64,000 nucleotides of DNA from Williamsia phyllosphaerae (GCF_014635305.1 NZ_BMCS01000001.1:2480001-2544000), one strand, 5' to 3'; positions 38,025-49,853 are shown, counted from the stretch's first letter. Notes: generated from the letters alone by a model not told the origin. Program-made: numbers and translations.

Positions 38025-38059
38025 CCGACTGAGCGGCAACGCTTCTCGGCTCGAGCGCG

Positions 38060-38569
38060 CTACTGCGGGTTCGGGTCGATGGTGTCCTCGTCGACACCGA
38101 GGTGCGTCGCCACCTGCTGCACCAGCACCTCGTGCACCAGGTCGAGCAGATCGGCACCCTTGTCGGCCCGCGACTCGAGCGGGCGACGGAACAGCACGAT
38201 GCGGGCCTTGGACGGCCGCCCGGCCGTGTCGATGCCGGCGGGCAGCAGTCGGGCCAGGGGGATCGGACCGTCCGCGGTGACCTCGTCGGGCCACTGCACC
38301 GTCTCCGGATCGCGGGGGAGCATGCGCGGGATCTCGTCCACCGCGAGATCGAGATCGCCCAGCTGGTCGTGCCATTGCGCGTCGATCTCGGCGAACGCCT
38401 CCAGCACCACCAGGTCGAACGACTCCGAGCGGGTGTTCGCCGCGGGCACGCCCGGCGGCAACAACGTGGACCGCAGACCCCGACCACGACGGTCGCGACG
38501 ATGACCACGGCGATCGCGGCGCAGCGATCCTCCGTCGCGCGCGTCGAGTGGGTGCAGAGTCCTGGCCAT
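38060..38569 (-). CDS. Zincin-like metallopeptidase family protein
   Basis: 169-aa protein of the small minimal-metallopeptidase family seen next to whiB2 (Rv3259 type). An Arg/Gly/Asp-rich N-terminal segment (GGSLRRDRRGHRRDRRGRG) leads to SFDLVVLEAFAEIDAQWHDQ and the C-terminal region. The expected HExxH is not intact: the motif reads HEVLVQQVATHLG, with extra residues between HE and the second His, so catalysis may be lost. A TACACT -10 six bases before ATG 38569 implies a leaderless message. Confidence 0.78.
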   Translation of the reverse strand: MARTLHPLDARDGGSLRRDRRGHRRDRRGRGLRSTLLPPGVPAANTRSESFDLVVLEAFAEIDAQWHDQLGDLDLAVDEIPRMLPRDPETVQWPDEVTADGPIPLARLLPAGIDTAGRPSKARIVLFRRPLESRADKGADLLDLVHEVLVQQVATHLGVDEDTIDPNPQ

Positions 38570-38686
38570 GGCGAGAGTGTAGACACGACCACTCCCCGGC
38601 CACGCGAGTGTCACGATGGCGTGTCGGTGGCGCCACGCCGGGTGTGTCTGCGGTGTCCGTGCGGCCCGTCGGGCTAATCTCGCATG
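38570..38686. promoter_or_regulatory. Divergent leaderless promoters (metallopeptidase-like / DUF3499)
   Basis: On the minus strand TACACT (38576-38581) ends six bases before ATG 38569. On the plus strand TAATCT (38675-38680) ends six bases before GTG 38687. Both fit TANNNT and neither gene has a ribosome site, so both messages probably begin at the start codon. Confidence 0.58.
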
Positions 38687-39103
38687 GTGAGGCTCCCCCG
38701 TCAGTGCTGCAGGCCCGGTTGTGCCCAACCGGCGGTCGCCACGTTGACGTTCGTCTACGCCGAGTCGACCGCGGTGGTGGGACCGCTCGCCACCTCCGAC
38801 GAGCCGCACTCGTGGGATCTGTGCGACCTGCACGCCAGCCGGATCACCGTTCCGCGCGGCTGGGAGATGATGCGCAGCGAGGGTGGGTTCGCCGCCCCGT
38901 TCGGCGACGAGGACGACCTGACCGCGCTCGCCGAGGCCGTCCGCGAGGCCGGCGGACTGCGCAGTGCCTCGGGAACCGACGTGGCCGCCCGGTCGGCCCA
39001 GCACTCCGCGTGGCACACCCCGCCCGCACCCGTGTCGGCGGCCAACCGGCCCCGGCCGGGCCGTCGCGGTCACCTACGCGTGTTGCCCGACCCGGTCGAC
39101 TGA
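38687..39103 (+). CDS. DUF3499 protein
   Basis: 138-aa actinobacterial DUF3499 protein of unknown function (Rv3258c type). Conserved features are the CCRPGC cluster, AVATLTFVYAESTAVVGPLA and SWDLCDLHASRITVPRGWEM, with Cys/His pairs that could bind a metal. I take GTG 38687 rather than ATG 38684 because of the -10 spacing. The 3' end overlaps the opposed PAP2 gene by 30 bases. It lies close to manB, as in mycobacteria. Confidence 0.87.
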   Translation: MRLPRQCCRPGCAQPAVATLTFVYAESTAVVGPLATSDEPHSWDLCDLHASRITVPRGWEMMRSEGGFAAPFGDEDDLTALAEAVREAGGLRSASGTDVAARSAQHSAWHTPPAPVSAANRPRPGRRGHLRVLPDPVD

Positions 39104-40159
39104 CACCGGTTTCTCGGCGGAGCGGGCGCTCCACCACCGTTCGGCCGCACCGCAACCCAGCATGACCAGCGCCGCGAGTCCCCAACCGAGGACGAGGTCG
39201 AACACGTAGTGCTCGGCGGAGTAGACCAACGTGAAGGCCATCGCCGCGGCGTAGCCGACCCACAGCGTCCGGCCCAGTTTCCGGGTGCGTCGCCACATGA
39301 ACATCGCCAACAGTCCGGTGAGTCCGGCGTGCAGCGACGGGATCGCCGCCACCTGATTGGACCGCTCCTGGCCCACCTCGACGACGTCGCGCACCGGTCC
39401 GATGTGCAGGACGTCCCAGCCCCGGCTCGAGATGCGTTCGACGAACGGGGCGCCGTCCTCGCGCGGTGCCACGGTTCCCAGCAGTCCACCGTCGGGGACG
39501 CCGTCGGGACTCGTCTTGAGACACGCGGGGAACGCGGGGCCGTCGGCGATCTGCGACTGGGTGCACTGCGCGGCGGCCCACGGGGGAGCGGCGGGCACGA
39601 GGATGTAGCCGACCAGTCCGAGTAGGAACAGCACGACGAACCGGGTGACGAAACGACGCCACGACGTGCGATCGCGCAGCCACAGCCAGGCGGCCAACGC
39701 GTACGGGACGATGAAGTAGGACATGTAGACCACGCTGGTGATGACCTCCCACCACTGCGGGTCAGCGTGCTTGAGGTGCTCCTGCAACCACACCGTCGGG
39801 ACGACGCCGAACATCCACCGGTCGGCGTCGACGGCCAGATTCCAGCGGGTGGGCATGCCGAGGAACGCCGCGACGCCGCGGGTGGAGTCGTAGGCGAACA
39901 GCACCAGCCCGAACGGGAGCCAGTCCCGGACCACCAGCAGCGGGTTGCGTCGGCCGATGCTCGTGGCCACCAGGCCGGCGCCGATCGCGATCAGGATCCA
40001 CAGGAAATCGAACGACATCACCCGGGTCACCGTCAGCACGGCCAGGGTCACGGCCCACACTGTGATCGCGGCATAACGCAGACGGACCATGCCGGCCGAC
40101 GACGCCGTGGTCGTCGCGGACGACTTCGGCTGCGTCGGAGGTGATTGCACATCGGTCAT
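39074..40159 (-). CDS. PAP2-superfamily integral membrane phosphatase/transferase
   Basis: 361-aa polytopic membrane protein with about seven to eight helices. The PAP2 motifs are AAIPSLHAG (S-x-x-H region) and YSAEHYVFDLVLGW (catalytic His plus Asp), as in the inositol-phosphorylceramide-synthase-like PAP2 subgroup. A long loop (about 200-260, AAQCTQSQIADGPAFPACLK) with two cysteines separates the helices. It may handle lipid phosphates or transfer phosphoinositol. Start ATG 40159 is preferred to 40198. The 3' end overlaps the DUF3499 gene. Confidence 0.82.
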   Translation of the reverse strand: MTDVQSPPTQPKSSATTTASSAGMVRLRYAAITVWAVTLAVLTVTRVMSFDFLWILIAIGAGLVATSIGRRNPLLVVRDWLPFGLVLFAYDSTRGVAAFLGMPTRWNLAVDADRWMFGVVPTVWLQEHLKHADPQWWEVITSVVYMSYFIVPYALAAWLWLRDRTSWRRFVTRFVVLFLLGLVGYILVPAAPPWAAAQCTQSQIADGPAFPACLKTSPDGVPDGGLLGTVAPREDGAPFVERISSRGWDVLHIGPVRDVVEVGQERSNQVAAIPSLHAGLTGLLAMFMWRRTRKLGRTLWVGYAAAMAFTLVYSAEHYVFDLVLGWGLAALVMLGCGAAERWWSARSAEKPVSVDRVGQHA

Positions 40160-40230
40160 CGACGTCGTCCAACCACTAAGCTGTGCGCACATCGACAAGA
40201 CGAGATCGAATCGAACCGAGGAGCACCGAC

Positions 40231-41634
40231 GTGCCAGACCCGACCAGGGTGTCCGACGCCAGGACGAGCCGGACCACCGAGTCCGTCGCCGCGGTGGTGA
40301 AGGCCTACGACGTGCGCGGATTGGTCGGAGAGCAGATCGACGAGGAGTTCGTCGGCGACGTCGGACGCTCCTTCGGTGGACTGATGCGCTCGGAGGGCTC
40401 GACCTCCGTGGTCGTGGGATACGACATGCGTGAGTCGTCCCCGACGCTGGCCCGGGCCTTCGCCGACGGCGTGTGCGCCCAGGGCCTCGACGTCGTCCTG
40501 ATCGGACTCGCCTCGACCGACCAGCTCTACTTCGCCTCGGGCGTGCTCGACCGACCCGGCGCCATGTTCACCGCGAGCCACAATCCGGCCGCCTACAACG
40601 GGATCAAGCTGTGCCGCTCCGGTGCCCGGCCGGTCGGACAGGACTCTGGGCTCGCGACGATCGCCGGACAACTGGTCGACGGGGTGCCCGGGTACGACGG
40701 ACCGTCGGGGACGATCACCGAGCGCGACGTGCTGGCTGACTACGCGGCGTATCTGCACGAACTCGTCGATCTCTCTGGTGTCAGACCGCTGACGGTCGCC
40801 GTGGACGCCGGGAACGGCATGGGTGGTCACACTGTTCCGGCGGTGCTGGGGGATTCCCCGGTGTTCACTGTGCGTTCACTCTACTTCGAGCTCGACGGAT
40901 CCTTCCCCAACCATGAGGCCAACCCGCTCGACCCGAAGAACCTGGTCGATCTGCAGGCGTTCGTGCGCGAGACGGGCGCCGACATCGGACTGGCGTTCGA
41001 CGGGGACGCCGACCGCTGCTTCGTCGTCGACGAGCGCGGCGAGCCGGTGTCGCCGTCCGCGGTCACCGGTCTCGTCGCCGACCGCGAGCTGGCCAAGAAC
41101 CCCGGCGCGACGATCATCCACAACCTGATCACCTCGCGTGCCGTGCCGGAGTTGGTCACCGAACTGGGTGGGACGCCGGTCCGCACGCGCGTCGGACACT
41201 CGTTCATCAAGGCGCAGATGGCGCAGACCGGGGCCGTCTTCGGCGGCGAGCACTCGGCGCACTACTACTTCCGCGACTTCTTCAACGCCGACTCCGGGAT
41301 GTTGGCGGCCATGCACGTCCTGGCGGCGCTGGGTGGGACAGACAAGCCCGCGTCGGAACTGTTCGCCGACTACGAGCGCTACAGCGCGTCGGGCGAGATC
41401 AACTCGACGGTGGCCGACGCCCCCGCGCGGACGGCCGAGGTGGTCGCGGCGTTCGCCGACGACGCCACCGACATCGACGAACTCGACGGGGTCACGGTCA
41501 GTCTCAGCGACGGCTCGTGGTTCAACCTGCGGGCGTCGAACACCGAACCACTGTTGCGTCTCAATGCCGAGGCGCCGGACCCGGCACGGATCGACGCCCT
41601 GGTCGAGCGCATCCTGGCCATCGTCCGGGCCTGA
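40231..41634 (+). CDS. manB: Phosphomannomutase/phosphoglucomutase
   Basis: 467-aa alpha-D-phosphohexomutase converting mannose-6-phosphate to mannose-1-phosphate for GDP-mannose and all PIM/LAM mannosylation. VKAYDVRGLVGEQIDEEF opens domain 1; the phosphoserine loop is TASHNPAAYNGIKL (S116); metal loop DGDADRC; sugar loop GGEHSAHYYFRDF; phosphate loop RASNTEPLLRLN. GTG 40231 follows GAGGAG and gives the usual length (about 465). An in-frame upstream start at 40183 is rejected. TobH and manA follow in the same direction. Confidence 0.93.
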   Translation: MPDPTRVSDARTSRTTESVAAVVKAYDVRGLVGEQIDEEFVGDVGRSFGGLMRSEGSTSVVVGYDMRESSPTLARAFADGVCAQGLDVVLIGLASTDQLYFASGVLDRPGAMFTASHNPAAYNGIKLCRSGARPVGQDSGLATIAGQLVDGVPGYDGPSGTITERDVLADYAAYLHELVDLSGVRPLTVAVDAGNGMGGHTVPAVLGDSPVFTVRSLYFELDGSFPNHEANPLDPKNLVDLQAFVRETGADIGLAFDGDADRCFVVDERGEPVSPSAVTGLVADRELAKNPGATIIHNLITSRAVPELVTELGGTPVRTRVGHSFIKAQMAQTGAVFGGEHSAHYYFRDFFNADSGMLAAMHVLAALGGTDKPASELFADYERYSASGEINSTVADAPARTAEVVAAFADDATDIDELDGVTVSLSDGSWFNLRASNTEPLLRLNAEAPDPARIDALVERILAIVRA

Positions 41635-41640
41635 CGCCGA

Positions 41641-41646
41641 TACCGT
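41641..41646 (+). promoter_or_regulatory. -10 element of a leaderless promoter for tobH
   Basis: TACCGT ends seven bases before ATG 41654 and fits TANNNT, just after the manB stop at 41634. It suggests an internal promoter in the manB-tobH-manA run with transcription starting at the ATG. Confidence 0.5.
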
Positions 41647-41653
41647 AGAACCC

Positions 41654-42751
41654 ATGCTCACCGGTGCCCCCGACCTCGACGACGTGGACCGCCTCCAGGC
41701 GGCCGACGTCGACGGCCGCCTGCGGCTGGCCGCCATGGCCGGCGCACAGGTCAGAGCAGTCGACGAGGCGGTCCGCGAAGGGGTGCTCGCGCCGCTCGCC
41801 GACATCCGGCCCCGTGCCGTCGTCCTGGTGGTGGGCGGCGGGACCGCGTCGGCCGCCGCCGACCTCGTCGTCACCACGACGGCCGCACGCATCGACGTCC
41901 CGATCGTCGTGGCGGGTCGGCTGCCCGGCTGGATCGGTCCGCTCGACCTGGTGGTGCTGGTGGGCGACGACGCCGGCGACCTGACCTTCGCAGATGCCGC
42001 CGCCCGGGCCACCCGGCGCCGCGCCGAGCTCGTCGTCGACGTCCCCCTGGAGGGGCCCCTGGCCGAGGCCGCGGGCGGATCGGCCCTGAACCTCTCGCCG
42101 CGCATCCCCGCACCGCCGGAGTTCCGGTTCGTCGGGCACGTGGTGGCGCTGCTCGCGGTGCTGGGGGCGCTGACCTCCGTGCGCTCGACCGGTCCCCGGG
42201 TGGACCTGGGGGCGCTGGCAGAGGCACTCGACGACGAGGCCGCCGCGGCACACCCCGGCAACGAGGTGTTCCACAACGCGGCCAAGGGCCTGGCCGCGCG
42301 CGTCGCCGACCGGTCGATCGCCTGGGCCGGTGACACCTCCGCGGCGACCGTCGTCGCCGAGCACGCCGCCCGCACGATGTACTCGATCGCCGGGGTGAGC
42401 AGCGTGGGCTGTGACCTGGCGCAGGCGGTGGCCGGAGCCGCGGGCCGGCCGGTGGACCAATCGGCGCCGGTCGACTCGATCTTCCACGATCCGGAGTTCG
42501 ACGGACCCGTCGAGCGACCCGTCCGGGTTCAGGTGATCACCACGCCGTCGTCGGAATGGTCGGTGCACCAACGGATGTCGATCCTCCCGGATGCCGACGT
42601 GGTGGCCGTGTCCGGACTGGACCCGCGACTGCCCGAACCCGGACGCCCCGACGAGGTAGGCGACACCCCGGACGATCTGATCCATCTCCTGGTGCTGTCG
42701 CTGCGCATCGAGATGGCGGCGATCTATCTCCGGTTGACGGGGGCGCACTGA
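41654..42751 (+). CDS. SIS-domain-like TobH protein
   Basis: 365-aa protein of the TobH/Rv3256c type, annotated as a phosphoglucose/phosphomannose-isomerase-like SIS fold. VVLVVGGGTASAAADLVVTT and LDLVVLVGDDAGDLTFADAA resemble the sugar-phosphate-binding strands, and GNEVFHNAAKGLAARVADRS and IHLLVLSLRIEMAAIYLRLT match the C-terminal part of bifunctional PGI/PMI enzymes. The catalytic residues of PGI/PMI are not evident. It sits between manB and manA, its stop sharing a base with the manA ATG (TGATG), so a role in mannose metabolism is likely. Confidence 0.8.
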   Translation: MLTGAPDLDDVDRLQAADVDGRLRLAAMAGAQVRAVDEAVREGVLAPLADIRPRAVVLVVGGGTASAAADLVVTTTAARIDVPIVVAGRLPGWIGPLDLVVLVGDDAGDLTFADAAARATRRRAELVVDVPLEGPLAEAAGGSALNLSPRIPAPPEFRFVGHVVALLAVLGALTSVRSTGPRVDLGALAEALDDEAAAAHPGNEVFHNAAKGLAARVADRSIAWAGDTSAATVVAEHAARTMYSIAGVSSVGCDLAQAVAGAAGRPVDQSAPVDSIFHDPEFDGPVERPVRVQVITTPSSEWSVHQRMSILPDADVVAVSGLDPRLPEPGRPDEVGDTPDDLIHLLVLSLRIEMAAIYLRLTGAH

Positions 42752-44055
42752 TGCGGCTGCTCGAGGGCATCGTCCGGCCGTACGCGTGGGGGTCACGAAC
42801 GGCGTTGGCCGCGATGCGGGGTCGCCCGACGCCGTCGCCGCACCCGGAGGCCGAACTCTGGTTCGGTGCGCACCCCGGGGCGCCGTCGGTCGTGGTCGAC
42901 GACGAGGCGACCGACGCGCCGGCCGATCTGCTGTCGGTGATCGACACCGATCCGCGCGGCGAGCTCGGTGGCGAGTGCGCGCAGACCTTCGCCGACCGCC
43001 TGCCGTTCCTGGTCAAGATCCTCGCGGCCGACGAGCCGCTGTCGCTGCAGGCCCACCCGACGCTCGCGCAGGCGCGGGCCGGTTTCGCCCGCGAGAACGC
43101 GGCCGGGATCCCCGTCGGTGCGACGAATCGCAACTACCGCGACGACAACCACAAGCCCGAACTCGTGGTGGCCCTCACCGAGTTCGACGCCCTCGCCGGG
43201 TTCCGCGATCCGGCCACGACCATCGAGCTGCTCCGGGACCTGCAGGTCGCCGAGCTCGATCCCTACCTGGGTCTGCTTGCCGGACAGCCGGACTCGGACG
43301 GACTGCGCGCGCTGTTCACCACGTGGCTCACGCTGCCCGACGTGATCATGCAGGCCCTCATCCCGCCCGTTCTCGAGGGGGCGATCGCCTACCTCGGCCG
43401 GAGCGATCGCCGTTTCACCCGCGAGCTGCAGACGGTGCTCGAACTCGGCGAGGCCTACCCCATGGACCCGGGTGTGCTGACCGTGTTGCTGCTCAACCGG
43501 ATCCGGCTGATGCCGGGGGAGGGCCTGTACCTCGGGGCGGGCAACCTGCACGCCTATCTGCGGGGAACCGCCGTCGAGGTGATGGCCAACTCCGACAACG
43601 TGCTCCGCGGCGGACTGACGCCGAAACACATGGACGTCCCCGAACTGCTCGCGGTACTCGATTTCACGCCGACCGCGCCGTCGGAGCTGTTGCCCGGGAT
43701 CCACACGCTCGGGGCCGAACGGATCTACTCCACGCCCGCGTCGGAGTTCCGGCTCTCCCGGGTCGAGCTCGACGGCACCGGGCTGCAGCGGACGTCGTCG
43801 ATCTCGTTCGACGTCGCCGGACCGCAGATCCTGACGGTGATCGCCGGCACGATCGAGATCCGGACCCCCGACGGCCGGGTGCTGTCGGTACCCGCGGGGT
43901 CGTCGGCGTGGCTCGGCGACTCCGACCCCGACGTGGTGGTCCGCGCCGCGTCGAGCCGGTCGGTGTTCTTCCGCGCACTGGTGCCGGGCGTCGGTCCGCG
44001 GACCGAGGAGTCGGGTCAGGCGGGCGCGAGCGAATCGACGAGCCGCTCCCACTGA
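42751..44055 (+). CDS. manA: Mannose-6-phosphate isomerase, class I
   Basis: 434-aa zinc isomerase interconverting fructose-6-phosphate and mannose-6-phosphate. RPYAWGSRTALAAMRG opens the protein; zinc ligands lie in PLSLQAHPT and DDNHKPELVVAL, and the conserved LYLGAGNLHAYLRGTAVEVM and ANSDNVLRGGLTPKHMD motifs form the active site. Start is coupled to tobH. With manB it supplies mannose-1-phosphate. The 3' end runs 40 bases into the opposed TetR gene. Confidence 0.94.
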   Translation: MRLLEGIVRPYAWGSRTALAAMRGRPTPSPHPEAELWFGAHPGAPSVVVDDEATDAPADLLSVIDTDPRGELGGECAQTFADRLPFLVKILAADEPLSLQAHPTLAQARAGFARENAAGIPVGATNRNYRDDNHKPELVVALTEFDALAGFRDPATTIELLRDLQVAELDPYLGLLAGQPDSDGLRALFTTWLTLPDVIMQALIPPVLEGAIAYLGRSDRRFTRELQTVLELGEAYPMDPGVLTVLLLNRIRLMPGEGLYLGAGNLHAYLRGTAVEVMANSDNVLRGGLTPKHMDVPELLAVLDFTPTAPSELLPGIHTLGAERIYSTPASEFRLSRVELDGTGLQRTSSISFDVAGPQILTVIAGTIEIRTPDGRVLSVPAGSSAWLGDSDPDVVVRAASSRSVFFRALVPGVGPRTEESGQAGASESTSRSH

Positions 44056-44660
44056 TCGCCGATGACCTCGACGGTCAGGCCCTCGTGCACCATCAGGTGA
44101 TGCACCGAGGCGGCCTCGAGCGGGGCCAGCAGTGCGAGTGAGACGGTGGGCACCGCGTCGCCGAAACCCATGTCGGCCAACAACGTCTGCACGTGGATGA
44201 CCGCGACGCGGTGAGCCGGATGCGCCAGGCGTCCCGGGCCGGAGGCGTCGTCGGCCTCGATGAGGATGTCGAGGTGTGCGCAGACCATCGTCAGGCGGGC
44301 GCGCCCGTAGGCCACGAGGCGTTCGACGGCCGGGGCTCCCGGGCCCAGCGGCGGTGGCCCGGACAGGAACGAGCGCTGCATCTCGGTCTCGGAGTGGTCG
44401 AGGAGCGACATCATCAGCCCTGCCCGCCCGCCGAACCGTCGGAACACGGTGCCCTTGCCGACGCCGGCCTCGCGCGCGACCGCATCCATGGTCACCGCGG
44501 CGGCGCCGTGATCGTCGATGAGTCGTTTGGCGGCCGACAGCAGCAGGGCGCGGTTGCGGATCGCGTCGGAGCGCTCGGATTCGCCCGGGCCCGCCATGGT
44601 CAGCGTCAGTGCGGACGGCGTCGGGGTACCCGAGGATCTCGACCCGCCACTGGTTGCCAC
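44016..44660 (-). CDS. TetR-family transcriptional regulator
   Basis: 214-aa regulator. The N-terminal HTH is classical: NRALLLSAAKRLIDDHGAAA, VTMDAVAREAGVGKGTVFRR FG. The C-terminal ligand domain contains ARLTMVCAHLDILIEADDAS and HRVAVIHVQTLLADMGFGD. The start at 44660 is a GTG; ATG 44597 (MAGPGESERSD) would also leave the HTH whole. It is divergent from an FMN reductase gene with a CGGACC-N2-GGTCCG palindrome in the 123-base gap, the usual layout for local control. Confidence 0.87.
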   Translation of the reverse strand: MATSGGSRSSGTPTPSALTLTMAGPGESERSDAIRNRALLLSAAKRLIDDHGAAAVTMDAVAREAGVGKGTVFRRFGGRAGLMMSLLDHSETEMQRSFLSGPPPLGPGAPAVERLVAYGRARLTMVCAHLDILIEADDASGPGRLAHPAHRVAVIHVQTLLADMGFGDAVPTVSLALLAPLEAASVHHLMVHEGLTVEVIGDQWERLVDSLAPA

Positions 44661-44698
44661 ACCGGTGAGCGTAATCGTTGACGGGCGTGGAATAGATA

Positions 44699-44712
44699 CG
44701 GACCCTGGTCCG
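44699..44712. promoter_or_regulatory. Candidate TetR operator CGGACC-CT-GGTCCG
   Basis: Six-base arms around a two-base centre, between the divergent TetR gene (start 44660) and the FMN reductase gene (start 44784). It is the only clear dyad in that gap. Binding is inferred from position. Confidence 0.4.
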
Positions 44713-44783
44713 GTTGATCGGGTGCGAACCGTTTCAGTCGTGACCGCCGAGCGCGGCCGCGGCGATCAGAGGAGTGAGGTGGA

Positions 44784-45338
44784 ATGTCCGAGTCCGTGAA
44801 GATCGTGGCCCTGGTGGGCAGCCTGCGTGCCGAGTCGATCAACCGCAAGGTGGCCGAGCTGGCCGCGGCCGGCGCGCCGGAGTCGGTGTCGATCGAGATC
44901 TACGAGGGTCTCGCGACCGTCCCGTTCTACGACGAGGACCTCGATGTCGAGCCGCTCGATCCGGCCGTCGACGCCCTGCGCACCGCGCTGGCCGACGCCG
45001 ACGCCGTGTTGATCGTGACGCCGGAATACAACGGCACCATCCCGGCCGTCGTGAAGAACGCGATCGACTGGGGTTCGCGTCCGTACGGCAACGGTGCTCT
45101 GAAGGACAAGCCGGTCGCCGTCATCGGAGCGTCGCTGGGCCGGTACGCCGGCAAGTGGTCGCAGGAGGACGCGCGCAAGTCGGTCGGCATCGCCGGCGGC
45201 AAGGTGGTGGACAGCGTGGAGCTCGGCATCGCCACGTCGGAACTCGACGGCCGCGCGGTCTCGGAGGTACCCGAACTGGTCGAGCAGGTCCGGTCCGCGG
45301 TGGCTGATCTGGTCGGCGCCGTGGGGGTCACTGTCTGA
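44784..45338 (+). CDS. NAD(P)H-dependent FMN reductase
   Basis: 184-aa flavodoxin-like reductase of the NADPH-dependent FMN reductase/azoreductase family. The FMN phosphate loop is LVGSLRAESINRK, and TPEYNGTIPAVVKNAIDWGS is the conserved isoalloxazine-contact segment; VIGASLGRYAGKWSQED follows. Such enzymes reduce FMN, quinones or azo compounds. GGAGTGAGG lies 5-13 bases before ATG. Divergent TetR gene and palindrome suggest induction by a small molecule. A 37-nt hairpin (45363-45399) ends the unit. Confidence 0.88.
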   Translation: MSESVKIVALVGSLRAESINRKVAELAAAGAPESVSIEIYEGLATVPFYDEDLDVEPLDPAVDALRTALADADAVLIVTPEYNGTIPAVVKNAIDWGSRPYGNGALKDKPVAVIGASLGRYAGKWSQEDARKSVGIAGGKVVDSVELGIATSELDGRAVSEVPELVEQVRSAVADLVGAVGVTV

Positions 45339-45362
45339 CCCCGGGTGTACTCATGGAACGAC

Positions 45363-45399
45363 CCGATGGCGGCATCACGACATGTGGTGCCGCCATCGG
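45363..45399 (+). terminator. Hairpin terminator after the FMN reductase gene
   Basis: CCGATGGCGGCA pairs with TGCCGCCATCGG (12 bp), extended inward by a T-G wobble and CAC/GTG around the loop GACAT. It lies 24 bases after the stop codon. There is no T-run, which is common for actinobacterial terminators. Confidence 0.65.
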
Positions 45400-45482
45400 C
45401 GTCCGTGTGACGTGCGACACGCCAAGGGAAATCCGCCACGCCCGGGCGCACCCCTGCGACCTGCGACTTCCATGAATGTTAT

Positions 45483-45530
45483 TCGCAACCCCTTGTGTTG
45501 CTTACGGATGTCAGACACTAGGTGTAGTGT
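45483..45530. promoter_or_regulatory. Two NrdR boxes upstream of nrdH
   Basis: Box 2 (45515-45530) is ACACTAGGTGTAGTGT, a near-perfect fit to the NrdR palindrome acaCwAtATaTwGtgt. Box 1 (45483-45498), TCGCAACCCCTTGTGT, keeps CAA and TTGTGT. The starts are 32 bases apart, about three helical turns, as expected for cooperative NrdR binding. NrdR represses ribonucleotide reductase genes when dATP is high. The nrdH ATG is 73 bases downstream. Confidence 0.82.
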
Positions 45531-45603
45531 TTGGCAGACCGACAGGCCGCGCGATGTGCGAGTCCGTCAGCACCCCGCACATCGTGAGTATCGAGGAGTT
45601 CCC

Positions 45604-45837
45604 ATGAGCATCACCGTCTACACCAAGCCGGCCTGCGTGCAGTGCAACGCCACCTACAAGGCCCTCGACAAGCAGGGTCTCGACTACGACATCGTCGACA
45701 TCAGCCAGGACGACGAGGCGCGCGACTACGTGATGGCGCTCGGTTACCTGCAGGCGCCCGTCGTGGTCGTCGGTGAGGACCACTGGTCCGGTTTCCGTCC
45801 GGACCGCATCAAGGCGCTCGCCGTCGCAGCTGCCTGA
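45604..45837 (+). CDS. nrdH: Glutaredoxin-like NrdH redoxin
   Basis: 77-aa thioredoxin-reductase-dependent redoxin that reduces class Ib ribonucleotide reductase. Active site is CVQC (C11-C14) in [20 protein letters not shown]; the C-terminal WSGFRPDRI motif is typical of NrdH. GAGGAG is at 45594-45599. First gene of nrdHIEF, behind two NrdR boxes. Confidence 0.95.
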   Translation: MSITVYTKPACVQCNATYKALDKQGLDYDIVDISQDDEARDYVMALGYLQAPVVVVGEDHWSGFRPDRIKALAVAAA

Positions 45838-45871
45838 CCCGCTCGTCCGTTTTCCCGTCTGGAGGTCCACC

Positions 45872-46393
45872 ATGTCGACCCCGGATCGCTCCATCCCCGA
45901 TCACCCGGCCGCCGGTTCCGCCGACGCGCCGCTGATCGTCTACTTCTCCAGCGTCTCGGAGAACACCCACCGCTTCGTCGAGAAGCTCGGCCTCCGGTCC
46001 GTCCGGATCCCGGTCCTCGACCGGGCGGAGCGGGTCAGCTCGTTCACCGTCGACGAGCCCTACGTCCTGATCTGTCCGACCTACGGCGGCGGCAAGCCGT
46101 CGGAGGCCGGTGACGGACCGGTACGGGCCACCGGGGGATTCGTCCCCAAGCAGGTGGTCAAGTTCTTGAACAACGAGCACAACCGTTCGCGGATCCGCGC
46201 AGTCATCGCAGCGGGGAACACGAACTTCGGCGAGGAGTTCTGCCACGTCGGAGACATCATCTCGGCCAAGTGCCGGGTCCCGTACCTCTACCGATTCGAA
46301 CTGATGGGCACCGCAGAGGACGTGGACCGCGTCCGCGACGGTCTCCGCGAGTTCGACACCGACACCGCGATCGCCCGGACCGTCCCCGCCTGA
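45872..46393 (+). CDS. nrdI: Flavodoxin-like NrdI
   Basis: 173-aa flavodoxin that supplies superoxide/peroxide to assemble the Mn(III)2-tyrosyl cofactor of Nrd[20 protein letters not shown] is the FMN phosphate loop, LICPTYGGG the isoalloxazine loop, and [20 protein letters not shown] the conserved C-terminal segment. An N-terminal extension of about 20 residues ([20 protein letters not shown]) is unusual but has GGAGG nine bases ahead. 34 bases after nrdH. Confidence 0.95.
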   Translation: MSTPDRSIPDHPAAGSADAPLIVYFSSVSENTHRFVEKLGLRSVRIPVLDRAERVSSFTVDEPYVLICPTYGGGKPSEAGDGPVRATGGFVPKQVVKFLNNEHNRSRIRAVIAAGNTNFGEEFCHVGDIISAKCRVPYLYRFELMGTAEDVDRVRDGLREFDTDTAIARTVPA

Positions 46394-46508
46394 ACCGCGG
46401 TCTCCCCACCTCGGCGTGGTCGGTGAGTCCGTCCCGCCACCCAGCCTCATGGTCAACGCAGTTGTCCCAGTCATCCCCGTATCCGACCCACCACCCACAG
46501 GAGCTCCA

Positions 46509-49767
<3,259 letters not shown>

Positions 49768-49792
49768 GTCTCAGCGACAAACGCTCCACTTT

Positions 49793-49830
49793 CGACGAAA
49801 CGCTCCGGTTGCAACCGGAGCGTTTCGTCG
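49793..49830. terminator. 38-bp perfect palindrome after nrdF
   Basis: Each 19-base arm is CGACGAAACGCTCCGGTTG and its exact complement follows with no loop. It lies 25 bases after the nrdF stop and 23 before the opposed SDR stop, so it can terminate both transcripts. Partial copies flank it (AACGCTCCACTTTCGACG at 49780-49797; AACCGGAGC at 49832-49840), showing a duplicated motif. No T-run is present. Confidence 0.75.
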
Positions 49831-49853
49831 TAACCGGAGCGGATGCGGCTCGA

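Noticed and set aside
49793..49830. Phage attachment site or IS end
   Set aside because: No integrase, transposase or target duplication nearby; position between convergent genes fits termination.
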